Part shown: positions 1 through 11,895 of the stretch, one piece after another
How the letters are laid out: each line of letters begins with the position of its first letter
How positions within the stretch are numbered: the first letter of the stretch is position 1
NCBI GenBank assembly: GCA_025084515.1
Contig: JAJAGP010000554.1
Location: 269,001 to 333,000, forward strand
DNA: 64,000 nt
Origin: Ancistrus triradiatus
Taxonomy: Eukaryota; Chordata; Actinopteri; Siluriformes; Loricariidae
Direction: 5' to 3'
The notes under the pieces: generated by a model
What the model was told of the DNA's origin: nothing
The model's input: only the letters and a program-made list of their open reading frames with translations
The model's database searches: none
Position numbers and translations under genes: made by a program

Positions 1-2578
1 ACATTAAGTCAACATGTCAAAAGCTGCATTTACCTTTCCAGTGGCAGGAACAACGCTCAACATTATGCAATGAACACTTTTCCTGGTGTTACCAGATGGA
101 TCAGGGTGAGAGAGTGGGGAGAGAGACACTTTCTGTCAGGTGTTAGGTTCAATCCCATGACTCAGTGTTGTAACCTTTACCCTGTCCCTTGACTCAAAGC
201 CACATAATACCATGTGGTTGAAACAGAGAGTGCAAATACATTTAAAGGTACTTAACGAACATGATACTGCTTTAGGCTTTTTTGTGTATTTATTCATTTC
301 CTCAGAAGACTGTATACGAAACCCATCTTCTCTGGCTTCCTTGCCCACATTTGATCCACTTGGAAGCAACAGTGGGGTTGGAGGGGCAGATGACCTACAT
401 ACCTTCTTTCATGATTCATAAAAATACGTTGTGTCAAAGAGATGCCATCCTGCTTGAAGGAGATGGGTCTGAACATGCACAGTTAACAATAAGTGGCTAG
501 CTGTTCTAGTTTTTATCCATTAAACAGTGCCATCTCTGTCTTTCTCATTAATATTAGCCTCTCGGTATTGCTAGGTGGTGAAGACTTTGTATGCTGTTTG
601 AGGGTGTTGGGGATGTGCTGGGGGGATGAAACTCATGAAAAGGTCACAGGAATCACAGTACTGCCGAAACACTGGACAAAATTATAAAGGGCATCACAAT
701 CAAGCTATTGTATAGGGACAAGCCACCGGTGGCAAAATGACAGCAGTCCTAAGAGCTGTAAAAGGCCCTGGCATAATGTATGCATTATTTCAAATGACGA
801 GTATTGTTGTTGCTGTGGACTATACTGTATGACATTTTAATAGTTAGGATACATTGCTGATAATGAGGAAATCAGGATAATTAGAGAACCAGAAAACCTG
901 AATTAGTAAGGCTTTTCTCCATCAAGGAAAATTATATACCATTATTTTGTTACGCTTGTATTGCAAAACTGTTTTTTTCTGCAGATTTTTTTCTACTGTA
1001 AACAAATGCTTTTATTAGCAAATATATGGCATGTATCAGAATTCATTACTACAAATACAGCTAGACTGATTAAGATAGCATGACTCACATTGATGACTAC
1101 AGCTGACTCCAGTACATGCTGGTGCTCATTAGCCCAGTGACTCTTCTCAGTAGAGGGCCGCTGATCCCAGGTCTATGCGGGAGGATCAAGTTCAGTCCTA
1201 ATGACGACCCGGCTCTGACCTCTCGTGAGAAAACAAATGGTTCCTCAAGGTGATGTTTCAGTTGCGCTAACCTCTCGGGGGTCCCAGGGAGCAAGGAACA
1301 GATGTAGCCCTGAGGATGGGGAAAGGGTGACGTGCAGGTCAAGGTTGCCATACGCCAAGGTTAGGGTCAGATAAGCACGGCTGGCTCGGGGTTCTGCTCT
1401 GGCCTGAAGGCCAGTAAGAAGATGGAGAGAGGGGTTGCCCTGCACTCAAGTACTGAGGATCAAGTGTTGCTCCTTAGAGACAGGACGGGAGCATTTACTG
1501 TCATCTGGGGGCTTTTGGGGTCATGGTTCTCATGACTTAAACCTCTAGGATGTTATTTTACATATAGTTCTTTTCAAAGCTCTGTATTTTGACCCATATT
1601 AACATGTTTAAAGAAAGACACACTGAGAACAATAGAGACTTAATCCTGTACAAATTGGATCTGAATGCAGCCACCAAGAGCTTTCCAGAACTAGATTTTT
1701 AGTTGTAAGTCCATGTTGAAAATTCAGAGAAAATTGAACTGAAATGGTTAATGTGCAGAAAATGAAAGTGTGTTTGATTTGCATTTGGATTATATGAAAT
1801 TAAAATGCTAATTCATTTAAAATGATATATTGAGCTAGATGTTTTGCAAAATACAAAATAACTAAGACAGCTTTAATTCTGTAATTGTGTAGTTCCTAAA
1901 TCTTAATACAGGGAAAATGTCAACGGTTGCAGTGTCTTCTGCAATGCTTGGATATTTCAATGAAAATATGTTATCTCATTTTGACTTAATTAATGTAATA
2001 ACCCAAGTTATTACATTTCCCATGTCTATAAAGTGCAATAATAACACAGAACCACAGGTGTATGAAATGAGATAGTCAACAGCCCTGGAATGAAGCTGGG
2101 AATTAATGTCACATTCACTGGGAAGAGGACTAATAAGGAGGCTTTATTTTTTCACAATGGATCTGATGAAATGTTGATGTGTTCTGTCAGCTTGTGCACC
2201 CATTAATTGCAATATGTGAGTTGTTTGGTAAACTACTTCAGTTCCTTTTGCCGTCAGTACAGTGCTAATGCACTCCTCTACATATTCATTTCATCACACT
2301 GTAGGCAATGACTCTGTAAAAGCATATCAATACTAATATACCCATTTGAGGTGGCATAACTGTGAAGAAAATAGTAATGGTTTTAAATAAAGTTAGTCAA
2401 ATTAGATGTGTTACTGGTTATAGTGTGAAATGTACATTTTACTTCAAACCAGACAAACCCTGTCTTCACTGCCAAGAGGTACTGTACAAAGTAGAATAAA
2501 TCTAGAAAAAGAACTGAAATCAATCAAGACTTCAGATGGCATTTGCACAGAAAGAAGTGCAGGATAATTGATATGTAA
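1..2578. other. Unique AT-rich DNA, no gene recognised
   Basis: No repeat family, splice-bounded frame or RNA gene was recognised in this stretch. Open frames are all under 90 codons and carry no domain I know. The part from about 1081 to 1500 is richer in G+C than its surroundings and is listed separately. Confidence 0.5.
1081..1500. other. GC-richer non-repetitive island, possible regulatory DNA
   Basis: This block stands out from the AT-rich flanks by base composition, has no simple repeat and matches no mobile family I recognise. Two overlapping minus-strand frames of 84 and 66 codons have no recognisable domain. In fish gene deserts such islands are often conserved noncoding elements, but that is inference; no conservation can be measured here. 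Confidence 0.2.
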
Positions 2579-2580
2579 TA

Positions 2581-3315
2581 AAGTGCTATCTCGGTTCTCT
2601 TCGGTAATTCATTCCAGAAGGATGGCCGAGAATAAAAAATGACGAGTACCAAGCAAACTTTTCCCATAAGGAATAATGTAAATTGAATTAATCCGTTCCA
2701 GACCCCCAAAGAATCCACACTGTATAAGACATTAATGTAGTTGTATTGTACAGATGCTCAGTGATTTGCAAAGGAGATATGTTTCAACAAATCCTTCATA
2801 AGTCCATGTATCATGAACTGGAGTGTTTAAGAAGTGTTCGGTATATCATATCGGTGACGAGGCTGAAGAAAAAGGCTTCTTATTCGCATTTTCTGGTCTA
2901 CCTTAAATGACTGCAGTTACATTATGGCGCCTGTAGAAGGAGAATCTGCCTCATGATAAATAATGATACATAACTTAATGTTTGAAACACTTATATTAAC
3001 CTACATTTGGCCTAATTCATTAACACAAATCTTATTTTATAATATAGTGCTGAAAAATGAGTAATGGATTGTGCAAAACATGGTGTTCTGGAGCATTTAA
3101 TTCCTGTTTTGCTTTCGGTTTTCTCTAATAACTAACCTTTTTAGGATCCATGGAGACTTATTTGCACTTAGAATATAGGACTGTAGATGTAAAAACAAAG
3201 ATAAACATACCACAGATCTTCTCTGAGTGAGAGCTATTGAGAATCTGAATCACTGAATCACTGTGTACTGAATCATGAATCATGAATCGAGATTCGGTTG
3301 AAACGAGTCATGCCT
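2581..3315 (+). mobile_element. Nonautonomous TIR transposon copy, 3' truncated
   Basis: It shares its layout and long stretches of sequence with the element at 39641-41825: a left end reading (C)AGTG..A..TCTCGGTTCTC, then a block with 'aaggaataatgtaaattgaattaatcc', then 'ggatccatggagacttatttgcac', then repeated 'gaatcactgaatcactg'. A TA dinucleotide precedes the left end at 2579-2580. The last roughly 110 bp, including the right TIR, are missing. No transposase is encoded. The orientation is arbitrary and follows the complete copy. The family name is unknown to me; TA target and TIR style would fit a mariner/Tigger-like group. Confidence 0.6.
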
Positions 3316-4255
3316 GTGTTGCTGTAATAAACACAGCAAAAATGTAAATATTTAATGAAGGCACATTGAATTTCAGCACAAAAACCTGATACGCAACATT
3401 AGCCATAGTTGACACAGACAAACCACTTATCGCCAATGTCAGTTGAGACTGTACCATACACAACCATGTATTTGATGATTCTGAAGTCTTCACAATCACG
3501 TACATTGTGTATTACCATCAACTGCATGTATCCCAGACAGCTATTAATACAGAAATATTACACTATCCACTATTATCAAAGTTTCAACTCAACTTCACCA
3601 AGCATCACTTCTCCCCCAACCCCACATAGATTGCTGGGTTACTATACAATACTTGAAAAAATGTTCCATTGCATATAGACTCATATACTGTAGCAGAAGA
3701 TGAAAACATATGTATGCCTAACTATGGGTTCATTAACCATGTTGATGAAAATAACAGCTATAATAATTCAAGAGTCATTCAACAGAAACTGGTGCCTACA
3801 CATAAATGAGAAAAAGGAGAGAGAGACAGTATCATTAGCCATAGCAGTAAAGAATGGTGGATAGGCATCCATAGAGAGAGAAAGAAAAAACAACAGACAG
3901 TACAGAGGAAGAGGGGAGAAAGGGAGAGAATGTGTTCCCTCAAAGGTCATTCCTTCTTTGTAGTCAATAATTGGCATTTAAACGTGCGTTTCAAACGTCA
4001 CTGATAATGTTAGGCGAGATAATGTGTGTGGTGGTGGAGGGGTAGCTTACACTGCTGTGTAATTACAGGCACAATAAGATGCAAAAATGCAAATGTCTTT
4101 GAGCGTGCTCCAACCCGGCTTTTGTCCAGCGCAGTGGCGGCTGGGCTGGATGATAGATTCCACACCGACAGTGGCAGACTGTATGATGACATGTGGGAGT
4201 GAGAGCAAGCAGAGAACAGAATTAGGGCAAACATGCCACACTCCCCCCAGAAAAA

Positions 4256-4257
<2 letters not shown>
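3316..4257. other. Unique DNA with purine-rich tract
   Basis: No gene is seen. A GA-rich tract lies at about 3810-3935. Small frames here have no recognisable content. Confidence 0.4.

Positions 4258-4320
<63 letters not shown>
4258..4320. repeat. (AC)n microsatellite
   Basis: An uninterrupted AC run of about 31 units. Long Val-Cys or His-Thr frames across it are artefacts of the dinucleotide repeat. Confidence 0.97.
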
Positions 4321-4322
<2 letters not shown>

Positions 4323-4330
4323 CACTGTAT

Positions 4331-4812
4331 GTACAACAGGGGCCAAAAGTTTGAGATCACTAGTGAAAATGTTTCTACTTTACAATTTTAACACATTTAT
4401 TACAATGTGTCTCATTACAATTCATATAATCTATTACAGAGTGAAACGTTGAACCTATAAAAAAACAATTGATACATTTTAGAATGTGTTAGTATTTTTG
4501 CAATGATCCCCATTTTGCCTTAATGACAGTCTGCATCTAAGCTGGCATGGACTCCATAAGTTTGTACAAAAGCTGATTTCATGATATTTGAAAGAGCATA
4601 TAGTCAAGATACTGAATGCTTACTTTCTCTGTCTTCAAGTGCACCTTATAAATACTTGATTGTTTTTAGGTTAGGTGACTGTGAAGGAAAGTGCTGGATT
4701 GTCAGTACTCTTTGAGTTTCTTTGGTCTTCAAGTACTTGTGGTAGTAGAGCTGTTTTTGTCATTATCTTGCTGCAGTATGAATCCTCTTCCACCTTTTCT
4801 ACAGAGATCCAA
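4331..4812 (-). mobile_element. Tc1/mariner fragment (transposase antisense)
   Basis: The left end 'ggccaaaagtttgagatcac' is a Tc1-type TIR found widely in fishes. Rightward, the sequence has the usual antisense-transposase phrases, such as 'gccttaatgacagtctgcatc', 'tgaaagagcatatagt' and 'tcttgctgcagtatgaatcctcttccacc'. The coding strand is minus. Only the 3' half of the element is present; the N-terminal half of the transposase and the other TIR are gone. The frame is broken by stops, so it is a dead copy. Confidence 0.65.
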
Positions 4813-4901
4813 AAGATCCAAACCTGCATTTCCCAAGTGTATATGGAAATATATATGTATGTATATGAAACTTTCGTAGTACTTCAGTAGGCTTTGTATA
4901 T

Positions 4902-4974
4902 ATGACAATCAAGAAATAATCAGTATCATCATTCAGCATCATCTTGATGATACTGATTATTTCTTGATTGTCAT
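4902..4974. repeat. Perfect inverted repeat, 29-bp stem, 15-nt loop
   Basis: The arms at 4902-4930 and 4946-4974 are exact reverse complements. The loop is 4931-4945. It lies about 90 bp beyond the Tc1 fragment and is AT-rich. It could be a miniature foldback element, the remnant of an inverted duplication, or a small hairpin RNA source. The stem is more perfect than most animal miRNA precursors. Confidence 0.9.
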
Positions 4975-6174
4975 TTTAGAAATATTTACAACTGAACAAA
5001 GTATTACAAAATGTAACATAATTAGCAGAATGTCATAAAAAGACCTCACATATTAATTCCACTTTATTAGGGTAGTATAAACATATCTGTTTTGATCATA
5101 ACTGCCCTGTGCAGTAAACAATAAAAATGGTAATGATGTTTGTTTGTTTGTTTTATTTTCTACAGATGAGACTGTAGGGCCTCCTAGCATGTGTTTTGAT
5201 AAGAGAAAACAACTCACATAAGAATGATCTAAGACTTTTTTGCCTGGACCTCCTCCTTAGTCTTCTATACCTCCAGCCCTTCTCTTTGGCCAAGTAACCT
5301 AATGGTATGCAGGAGTTGTAAGAAGTCATGCTGTTTGTTAGCAGCAATTAATTTCTGTGCTGCTTTGGCTCTATTAAATTGAGAGCTATTGTGCCGTAAA
5401 TCCCCTTCGAAGCCATCCCTCCTGTTAAGAAAAATGAATGAGAGAGAGACAGAGAGAGAGAGAGAGATTAGATTAGAGCAGAAAGAAAGCAAGTGCCGGG
5501 ATTTTAGATTATCTTGGGCTAGTTGATTGTAATTGCTCAAATGGGTTAAAAATCTCTTCAAATATATGTCTTTGCACCTCATCACACTACTTCATAGACT
5601 CAAATATTTGACAATGGTTGAAGTCAAACTAAAATAAAGCTCTCCATTAGTTACTCACATATGTCAGAAAGTCCAGCGTTTTCAAATGATTTCTGCTCGG
5701 TTCAAAGCTGCAGGGCGATTTATAGGATCTGGCCTGAGGATCTGGTAGCTTGTGCATCTCATACCAGTCTATTGCTTGTTCTCACTCTAATGGATGTACT
5801 TTGTGAAAGAGTTGTTGACTATATATACTTTTTCCCTGGGGGATCACTTTCTGAGGGCTGTCAGGTAACATGTAAATAAGTAGTGGTACTGGTATCACCA
5901 CTGAGCTACTGTTTTGTGTGCTGGAATAATCTTTCTCAGTAAGTTAGGTGTATATATTAAGGTATGAGTGACATGACGGTGGCTGATTGTTTACTAAAAG
6001 GGAAGAAGAAAAGACAAAAGAACTGCTGAAAGCTTACACGCTTGAGTGAGAATCAATAGATAGAAGAGCTGAATATGGTGGCGAGTGGAGGGGGCAGGAT
6101 TTCATTTCCACCAGGTGTATATGTGCAGTGCCAAATGCCACTCTCAGAGCAGGGCTGGTAAGCCCTGTGTGTGC

Positions 6175-6178
<4 letters not shown>
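4975..6178. other. Unique DNA with GA tract; possible CNE at 5270-5420
   Basis: No gene is recognised. The segment 5270-5420 is non-repetitive, with a stretch reading 'caattaatttctgtgctgc' that has a homeodomain-like TAAT core. It is followed by a (GA)n tract at about 5430-5467. Function is not demonstrable from sequence alone. Confidence 0.3.

Positions 6179-6219
<41 letters not shown>
6179..6219. repeat. (GT)n microsatellite
   Basis: An uninterrupted GT run of about 20 units. Confidence 0.97.
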
Positions 6220-6221
<2 letters not shown>

Positions 6222-6499
6222 CATTATTCACACCAGATCAAACTAAGCCTGTAAAGAGGTGCTAAAGGGAGGCTGGCAGGCTCCCAAACCCAAATACCCT
6301 GGAAGCATGTCAATACATTACATATACTTTCTATGACACATGTACCAATAGAAAGTGAGTCAGCTGTAATACAAGACATAAGTCCAACCATAGCATAAAC
6401 TACAAAGCAACAACAATGCTATGCTTTACTTACTGTTGTGACGTGTGAAATTTTAAAGTGCTATGGGTGATTCTACAATGTTATTATTACCATGCTATT

Positions 6500-6700
6500 G
6501 GACTGTGGTAGCCTAGCGTTTAAAGTACCGGACTATGGACCAAAAGGTCCAAGGTTGAAATCCCACCTCTGCCAAGCTGCCACTGTTGGGTCCTTGAGCA
6601 AGACCCTTAACCCACAATTGCTTGGACTGTAAGACTGTATAAATTGTAAGTCGCTCTGGATAAGGACGTCTGCTAAATGCTGTAAATATAAATGTAAATG
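6500..6700 (+). mobile_element. tRNA-derived SINE
   Basis: The head 'ggactgtggtagcctagcg' contains an A-box-like segment and 'ggttgaaatcc' (about 6553) a B-box-like segment for RNA polymerase III. The body has 'gggtccttgagcaagaccct' and the tail 'gtcgctctggataaggacg', followed by 'tctgctaaatg' and AT-rich TAAATG repeats. This is the most frequent SINE in the window (also 29245, 35429, 35601, 56149). It encodes no protein and depends on a LINE for movement. Confidence 0.9.
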
Positions 6701-7579
6701 CTAGAATAATGATTCAGGTGTCTTTTAAACATTTAGTCTAAACTCATCTCATCTCATCCCTTTTATCAACCACTTTTCTTAATAAAAGTTCCAGTGGTCT
6801 CTCAAATAATGCAGGATCCTCAAACCACATGACTTTTCACACTACAAGAATAAGACAAGGGCCTCAGCACATATATGACTTCATGCCTATATTTGTGCCT
6901 ATATTAACTTCTGAGAGAAAAAGCAGTACATGTAAAAAGAGAAATGGACGCTATGCCAAATTTTCCTAAAATAATTGTAATGCATGTATGTTTGTCCTGC
7001 ACTGGTGTTACATTCACAGCTATCAGCTGTTTCAAGCATTCAGAGTGGCTTTGCTCTCTTCACAGTCTGGGCCAGAGAGATGTGGTCTGGATTCATTTGA
7101 ATCAACCTTCTGATTGGCTGACAGTTGACATCCTGACAAGGTCATTGGATGTACAAGTTCTCATTTAAAAAAAGACATTTGAGTGGGGCTTAGGTTACTT
7201 GGGTCTATCAGGTCTGTCAATCAATTAATTACAATTATTGAACAAGGATGCCGGGGAGTGGTGGGGAAAGACAGAATGAGAATAACTGTGAAGAAGACAG
7301 AAGAATAAACGGAGCAAGATGAATTAGGAGGATTTAGATGCATTAGAAGTATAATGACTGAAGACTAGTAATGAAACAGCCCACACATGTGGATTTCCCA
7401 GTTTGGGTTCCGGTGCATTTCTCTGTGCTGTGTACTTTTAGAGGTTCTCAGCTAGGTTTGCAGCAAAGTGACTCATACAAAGGATTGTTTGTTTGTTTAT
7501 TGGTTTATTTAATGTCACTATTAACATACACACGAGGTTACATTTATACATAAAGTATAGTAAAGACTAGTCATATATA
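6701..7579. other. Unique DNA, no gene recognised
   Basis: Nothing recognisable except a short CTCAT-repeat run near 6743. Frames are short and without domains. Confidence 0.4.
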
Positions 7580-7799
7580 TACACACACTCATGTCAATGC
7601 CAATTTAGGGTAATAAATTAACCTAACACGCATGTCTTTGGACTGTGGGAGGAAAACCCTGGAGTAAACCCATGTGGACATGGAGAGGAAATGCAGACTC
7701 CACAAAGAAAGGACCCAGGCTGCTCCACCCTGAGATTGAACCCAGAACCTTCTTGCTGTGAGGTGGTGGCGCTACCCACCAAGCCACTGTGCCGCCCCC
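7580..7799 (-). mobile_element. Mermaid/DANA-type SINE, minus strand
   Basis: Reading the minus strand, it starts 'gggggcggcacagtggcttgg' (reverse of 7779-7799), then 'gggtagcgcc', a B-box-like segment from 'agattgaacccaga', then the conserved core whose plus-strand form is 'catgtctttggactgtggga'. The 3' tail is missing. It matches the DANA/HE1 (Mermaid) SINE layout known from zebrafish and catfish. Confidence 0.8.
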
Positions 7800-7951
7800 A
7801 TACAGAGGTAATAATCCTAATCCACTGATGATTTAGTATAATGTGATGTTCCTCTAAAATGGCATAACAGTGTTTAATAGTACATTGTTGTATCTATTAC
7901 TAAAACTAATAATATACTGTGTCACTAAGAATTCATATATAGGAAGAAACT

Positions 7952-8232
7952 AATTCATTCATTTTCATACTTGCTCAGAGTTAGGGGAAGCATGAATGGA
8001 GCCCAAGGCAGGAAATAAGCCTGGACAGGGTGCCAATTCATCGAAGGGCACACACATACACACACAGGGACACTTTAGAGATGCCATTTGACCTACCTGT
8101 CTTTGGAATGCAAAAGGGCACCCAGTGGCTGGAAGAAAACACAGACACAGAATGAACCCAGGCCAGGAATCAAACCGAGGATATCTGGAGCAGCGAGGTG
8201 ACAACACTACCCACTGTGCCACCATGCAACCC
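7952..8232 (-). mobile_element. Mermaid/DANA-type SINE, diverged, minus strand
   Basis: A second, more diverged copy. The 3' end is the ATTCATTC run at 7952-7963 and the 5' end is 'actgtgccaccatgcaaccc' in plus-strand reading. The core with 'gacctacctgtctttggaat' is recognisable. With the copy at 7580-7799 it makes a same-orientation pair about 150 bp apart. Confidence 0.7.
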
Positions 8233-8568
8233 TAGTAGTGTACTGAAAAAACATTAATAAACATATCATAAAGATAAAATAGTCATAGCTATTAAGAACA
8301 CATACAGCACTTTTTATTTCAATTAACTTCAGTTGGAGTGTTAAGCAGTTTGAACATGGATGGATCATGCATTTCACTATGAAAGGCATACCTTTTGATA
8401 AATGAGAAGGCCTATTATGGAACCAGCACATTTTAATGAATAAAAGAGAATACTTATGAGACTGTTAGTGGTAGGGAGAGATAGTGCAGGAGGTGGAGGA
8501 CCTAAATAAATAAATATCAAATGAAGCACAACACAGTCTTGAATACACGCCGAGAAGAGAATGAGCAG

Positions 8569-8632
8569 GAGAGATAGAGAGAGAAAGAGAGAGAGAGAGA
8601 GACAGAGAGAGAGAAAGGGGAGAGAAAGAGGG
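8569..8632. repeat. (GA)n-rich purine tract
   Basis: An imperfect GA repeat on the plus strand. Confidence 0.9.
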
Positions 8633-8639
8633 ACGAAGC

Positions 8640-8860
8640 TTTTTGAAATTCTCCAGCTGGCAGGCTTTAATTTTACACCATTCTAATTAAAATGCAAATT
8701 AAATTTATAATTAGCAACCACAGTATCCGAGAAACCTCCTTCTGCGCAGCCCAAACATATGGGGCAGCCAGCGGTGTGCAGAGCTAGGTATCCATAGCAT
8801 CAGGGATGGTAGCCATGGGGCAAGAGTGGCACTTTCATTCTGTGTGTGGGTCTGGGAGAT
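8640..8860. promoter_or_regulatory. Candidate enhancer with octamer and TAAT sites
   Basis: A non-repetitive block with ATGCAAAT (POU octamer) at 8692-8699 inside a run of homeodomain-like cores (CTAATTAA at 8683-8690 and TAATTAG nearby). Clustered POU and homeobox sites in an otherwise gene-free fish region suggest a developmental enhancer. This is inference; no conservation could be tested. Confidence 0.25.
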
Positions 8861-9261
8861 GCTAGTGAGATTTACCACCCTGGACATTGATTAAGTTCCT
8901 GGGTTTCCCTAGGCTCTTCAGCTGGAAACACTCCAGGCCTTCTGTATCCTAAGTGGCAGTACAGCCTACAGTGACATGTGTCACAGGTTAGTGCCTGTGT
9001 CAACTCTGTCCACTGGAGGCATAAGCATTCCGGTGTCTTCTTGATGAAAAGGACGTGGACCAAAATTGACCCCTCTACCCATCCCACTGCAGCCCACCCC
9101 ACACATACACACACGTACGCACATACACACCCAAACCTGGAATATTAATTTGAGCCAGATTCAGCAAGATCCGGTACCTTTCTTATTTCGAGCCTAATAC
9201 TTATTTATGTGGATGCAGAGGCTCTGCATTTTTATAAATAAAATAAAATGAAATTAAGCAA

Positions 9262-9420
9262 TCATTAATTCATTCACTCATTCTTTCTTATCGGCTTAAT
9301 CCTTTACAGGGATGCACGTGAGCCGGTCAATCAATTAACATAAAGCATGTCTTTGGACTGTGGGAGGAAACCAGAGTACCCAGAGTAAACATGGGGAGCA
9401 CATGAGCTAACATGCCACCC
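9262..9420 (-). mobile_element. Mermaid-type SINE fragment, minus strand
   Basis: It begins with an ATTCATTCACTCATTC tail and contains 'catgtctttggactgtggga' and 'gagtacccagagtaaac'. The tRNA-like head is missing. Confidence 0.7.
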
Positions 9421-9699
9421 CTGAAAATAAGCAATATTAATAAATGAATTTCAATTAAATGATAGTTATTTGTATGTAACTTCCTTTCTAAAAACCTAAA
9501 TGGCTCATTTTCTTTGATGGTAACTGCGTGGTCACACGTCAGGAGTGCCAGCGAAAGGTGAGGTTTGAAAATGCCAAAAAAAGGCAACTGATAGTTAGGC
9601 AAGGTAAGTAAGTCTTTGTCATTGATATACAGGTAGGTATTCTATTTTGAATGCTGCTGTATTAGGTGGAGCATTTGCTGGAGGACTTGCTACCTGCTT

Positions 9700-9800
9700 C
9701 AGAATCTGAATCAGAATCAGAATCAGAATCAGAATCATTTATTCACCAAGTACAAGGAGTACAAGGAATTTCTCTTGCTGGATCCCTGCATGATCTGTGT
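9700..9800 (-). mobile_element. LINE 3' tail with (GAATCA)n repeat
   Basis: Six or so GAATCA units (9701-9737) join 'tttattcaccaagtacaagg' and 'caaggaatttctcttg'. On the minus strand this is a 3' end in which a conserved sequence is followed by a short tandem tail, the usual mark of target-primed reverse transcription. Such ends are very common in fish genomes. The LINE clade cannot be told from the fragment. Confidence 0.5.
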
Positions 9801-11748
9801 TCCCTTACCTCATGTTTTATAAATTACACACTACTAATTCACACCCATTAAGAACAGCATCAGGTACCACAGTTTGCACAGTTTTCTCCAGTTTTACAAC
9901 ATCATAAGTGGGAGGAAAGTCACAGAAGTCTTTTAACAGTTTCTGACATTTCAAGGAATTCTTCAAAAGTCAAGTTTTGATGCCTTCATAAAAATGCAGA
10001 GAGAAAACATTGAAGGCTTCACAGTTATGGAATACTTAACATTATGTGTTTTTGCTCATCTAGATATTTGCGAACAGGACATAAACCAGAAAGTGTATTC
10101 TGACTGAAGTTTGTTCTATCATCTATTTTCCTTTTAACTGAGAAGCATGTCCATGCTCCTCTGATTTGTTTGGGTCAATATTTCATTTTCCTTAAGGTGA
10201 CTGGACTGGACATTGACACCACCCCGGTGTCAGCATCAATCGTCTGTCATCTGTCCGAGTCTGAAATGCAGGGTCAAGGCTGTTACATGTCAGAATGAAA
10301 GCCACCTCTCTTCTCGCTCTTTTGCTTTTCAGAGTGAAGACTAATCTGCTTAGCCATCACCGAGAGACTTCAAGCAAATAGCCAGCTATTCTTTACTCAT
10401 CGAACTGGCAGTACAGCGGCAACCCAGTGTCATGTATGACATACTCAGTAGGTCATTTGTTTGTTCTGTCACCTGTTGGGACCCCAGCAAGTGTCATGCC
10501 TAAAAGACGGCCTTATCTTGCTGGCCTGTCAGGACAGGGAACAAGCAGGTAGCTCTGCTTGGACACTTAGATGCGACCCCGTGTCATAAGTGACAGTGCA
10601 AGGTCTTCGGGGCTGCACTCTGGGTACTATTCTCCAGGACAGCGGCATGTTGTGGCAATGTGTCCAGGACAATGGTAGCAGAGCAACAGTGGCGATTAGA
10701 CAGTTCAATGCTCATCATGGGAAGGGTCAGGATTCTGTCACTGCAGAACAACCTGACTCATGGATTTCTACTGAAGCAACATTTAAGCCTGGGCTACACC
10801 CCCACCCCATCCACATCTTTATCTTTACATCCTGCCAGCTGTTTTTATGTTTTCTTTTGTACCTCTTAAACGTGTTTACAAAGATTAATGCATGTGACGC
10901 TTTAGTATGCATCCTTTCATAGAGGCGCTCTTGAAAGGACCTATTCAAGAAGCATTGCCACCAATAACAGTGGACCTGACACATTCAGGAAAGTCAAGAT
11001 GATGTATAGTCCCTCCAAGGTGGAAGCCTCTGGCAGACAAAAACCTTACTCTCCAATACAAACCCCTCACATTGTCTGCACCTTCTTTTGCTATATTTCC
11101 CTTTTAACTGCGAGGTAGTGCCACCTGTTGCCCCATTAATCAAGCAAAGAACATACTCATAAATCATAACATTCTGCAATTAATCAAGCTGTCAGCTCCA
11201 GGGTCAAGTGTCAGCCTCTGAGTAGCCAAAGGTTGTTACAGGGGTGTGAAGGGGTCATGATTGCGTGGCATCTCTCATTCTTACAAAGTGTCAGGAGAGG
11301 AGCCAGCAGAACAAAGGAGAAATCAAAGTCCTGCTTGGTTGGGGGGGTTCAGGCCCACTCGATGCCCAGAGACGAGGAGCACAGTCTGGATCACAAAGCC
11401 AGTCAAATTGACCTGTCACTGCATCAAGGGTTCCCTGCCAGACTGCTACACTATCGCGCTCCACCATACCCTTTCAGAATGACAGAGCTTCGGCAACCTG
11501 CTGGGCTCCGCACTATGACCCATTTGCATAATTAACAAGTTGTTCCCCTTCCTTCAAATGACTTGTTGTATGGAATTAAGTGAGCTGGCACGTTCTATAT
11601 GGTCAATAGGTAAAAGAGCATCGGTCTTTAGAAGGGCATTAAAGCTGACAGTTGTGTTAAAGATGCGCATAAAACATTGTTAGAGTCAAAGTTCTGTGTG
11701 AAGATTTAAACCATTGCTTTTTCAGATTAAAAAGTCTTTCCCTCTCTT
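9801..11748. other. Non-repetitive block; candidate conserved noncoding DNA
   Basis: From about 10190 to 11570 there is no recognised repeat and base composition is more balanced than in the flanks. A 110-codon plus-strand frame at 10590-10922 has no recognisable domain and overlaps frames on both strands, so I do not call it a gene. Together with the POU-like site at 11522 the block resembles gene-desert regulatory sequence. Confidence 0.3.
11522..11542. promoter_or_regulatory. Octamer plus homeodomain-like site cluster
   Basis: ATTTGCAT (11522-11529, the reverse of the POU octamer) runs directly into AATTAAC and then AACAAG, a SOX-like core. The tight POU/TAAT/SOX spacing is a plausible enhancer module, but single-site matches are weak evidence. 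Confidence 0.25.
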
Positions 11749-11775
11749 TGTGTGTGTGTGTGTGTGTGTGTGTGT
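11749..11775. repeat. (TG)n microsatellite
   Basis: A TG run of about 13 units. Confidence 0.95.
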
Positions 11776-11895
11776 ACATTTAGTCATTATAGCAGCCACC
11801 CTTAACCACAGCAACTAATACAATCTTAAATCCAAGCAATTACAGAAGCTTGGCAAAGCTAAAGGAGTGAATGTTGGTTTGTGTAAATATATAGA

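Noticed and set aside
4010..4452. Open frames of 99-121 codons across the AC array
   Set aside because: They are built from Val-Cys or His-Thr runs translated from the dinucleotide repeat, on both strands. No domain outside the repeat.
6500..6700. Functional tRNA gene
   Set aside because: A-box and B-box are present but embedded in a SINE body with a conserved tail; no complete cloverleaf.
10590..10922. 110-codon plus-strand frame
   Set aside because: No recognisable domain, overlapping frames on both strands, no splice or promoter context; consistent with chance.
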